Shown one piece after another: positions 63,954 through 64,000 of a stretch of DNA of 64,000 nucleotides. The notes beneath the pieces were generated by a model. The model was not told the origin of the DNA. It worked only from the letters and a program-made list of their open reading frames with translations, and searched no databases. The position numbers and the translations under genes were made by a program. Where the stretch lies: NCBI RefSeq assembly GCF_016735675.1, contig NZ_JAERSG010000001.1:186001-250000 (forward strand). Direction: 5' to 3'. Every line of letters starts with the position of its first letter. The first letter of the stretch is position 1. The DNA comes from Nocardioides baculatus (GTDB lineage Bacteria > Actinomycetota > Actinomycetes > Propionibacteriales > Nocardioidaceae).

Positions 63954-64000
63954 TCCGTCGGGGTCCTCCGCACGGCGTACGGCGTGAGTCCCCCGACGGA
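63954..64000. repeat. Inverted repeat at the window end
   Basis: TCCGTCGGGG (63954-63963) is perfectly inverted at 63991-64000 (CCCCGACGGA), leaving a 27-nt loop. The structure may extend beyond the window. It lies upstream of the flavodoxin-like gene and could be an operator or the terminator of a gene outside the window. Confidence 0.5.

Overview
The window comes from a very GC-rich actinobacterium. The closest resemblance in gene content and style is to Nocardioides and other Propionibacteriales, but this is an inference, because there is no rRNA or marker tree here. Supporting signs are frequent GTG starts, dense ATGA/GTGA stop-start overlaps, many leaderless-type starts (TANNNT box 6-8 nt before the start codon), the actinobacterial order ppa / dacB-DUF2342-tilS-hpt-ftsH-folE-folP-folB-folK-DUF3180, and abundant GAF/ANTAR, PucR and SigB-type regulators. 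No rRNA, tRNA, CRISPR array, prophage or recognisable transposase was seen.

Layout. 1-4922: end of an unidentified gene, a quaternary-amine (osmoprotectant) ABC importer whose ATPase and permease genes start from the same CATG, and a double-GNAT acetyltransferase. 5017-15538: the conserved folate / cell-wall / purine-salvage block and inorganic pyrophosphatase. 15555-18136: lon, bracketed by two related large cruciform repeats and preceded by a ClgR-type operator. 18150-26367: hydrolase, methyltransferase, acyl-CoA oxidase-type enzyme, sulfotransferase, NlpC/P60 cell-wall hydrolase, an AbiEi/DUF559-type protein framed by inverted repeats, and a PAP2 membrane enzyme. 26552-30427: a thiamine ABC importer under a TPP riboswitch. 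30475-37534: hydrolase, acetyltransferase, a truncated aldehyde dehydrogenase, a metal-receptor-fold protein, a MarR regulator and the fused B12 enzyme IcmF. 37550-42149: secreted or surface proteins of poorly known function and small stress-type proteins. 42196-50615: an amine / omega-amino-acid catabolic locus around a PucR activator (aminobutyraldehyde dehydrogenase, cupin, methylmalonate-semialdehyde-type dehydrogenase, class III aminotransferase, amine oxidase). 50631-63894: a stress-regulation and redox region with a SigB-family sigma factor, AraC, three ANTAR proteins, an orphan LuxR regulator, a CDGSH / haem-oxygenase-like diiron protein / zinc dehydrogenase operon, an SDR, a HAD phosphatase and a flavodoxin-like reductase.

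The most striking unexplained signal is a family of six directional 79-bp repeats at 3740, 22393, 24102, 25232, 34220 and 41142. Each is a 28-bp palindrome with core CCGGATATCCGG, then a second palindrome centred on AGATC(T/C), then a GGGTGC tail. The stems change in a compensatory way between copies. Two copies in inverted orientation tightly frame the AbiEi/DUF559-type gene, which suggests either a nuclease-linked mobile palindrome or a dedicated bidirectional 3'-end element. A second cruciform family flanks lon, a third lies between dacB and the tilS operon, and a fourth is duplicated at about 60.0-60.1 kb.
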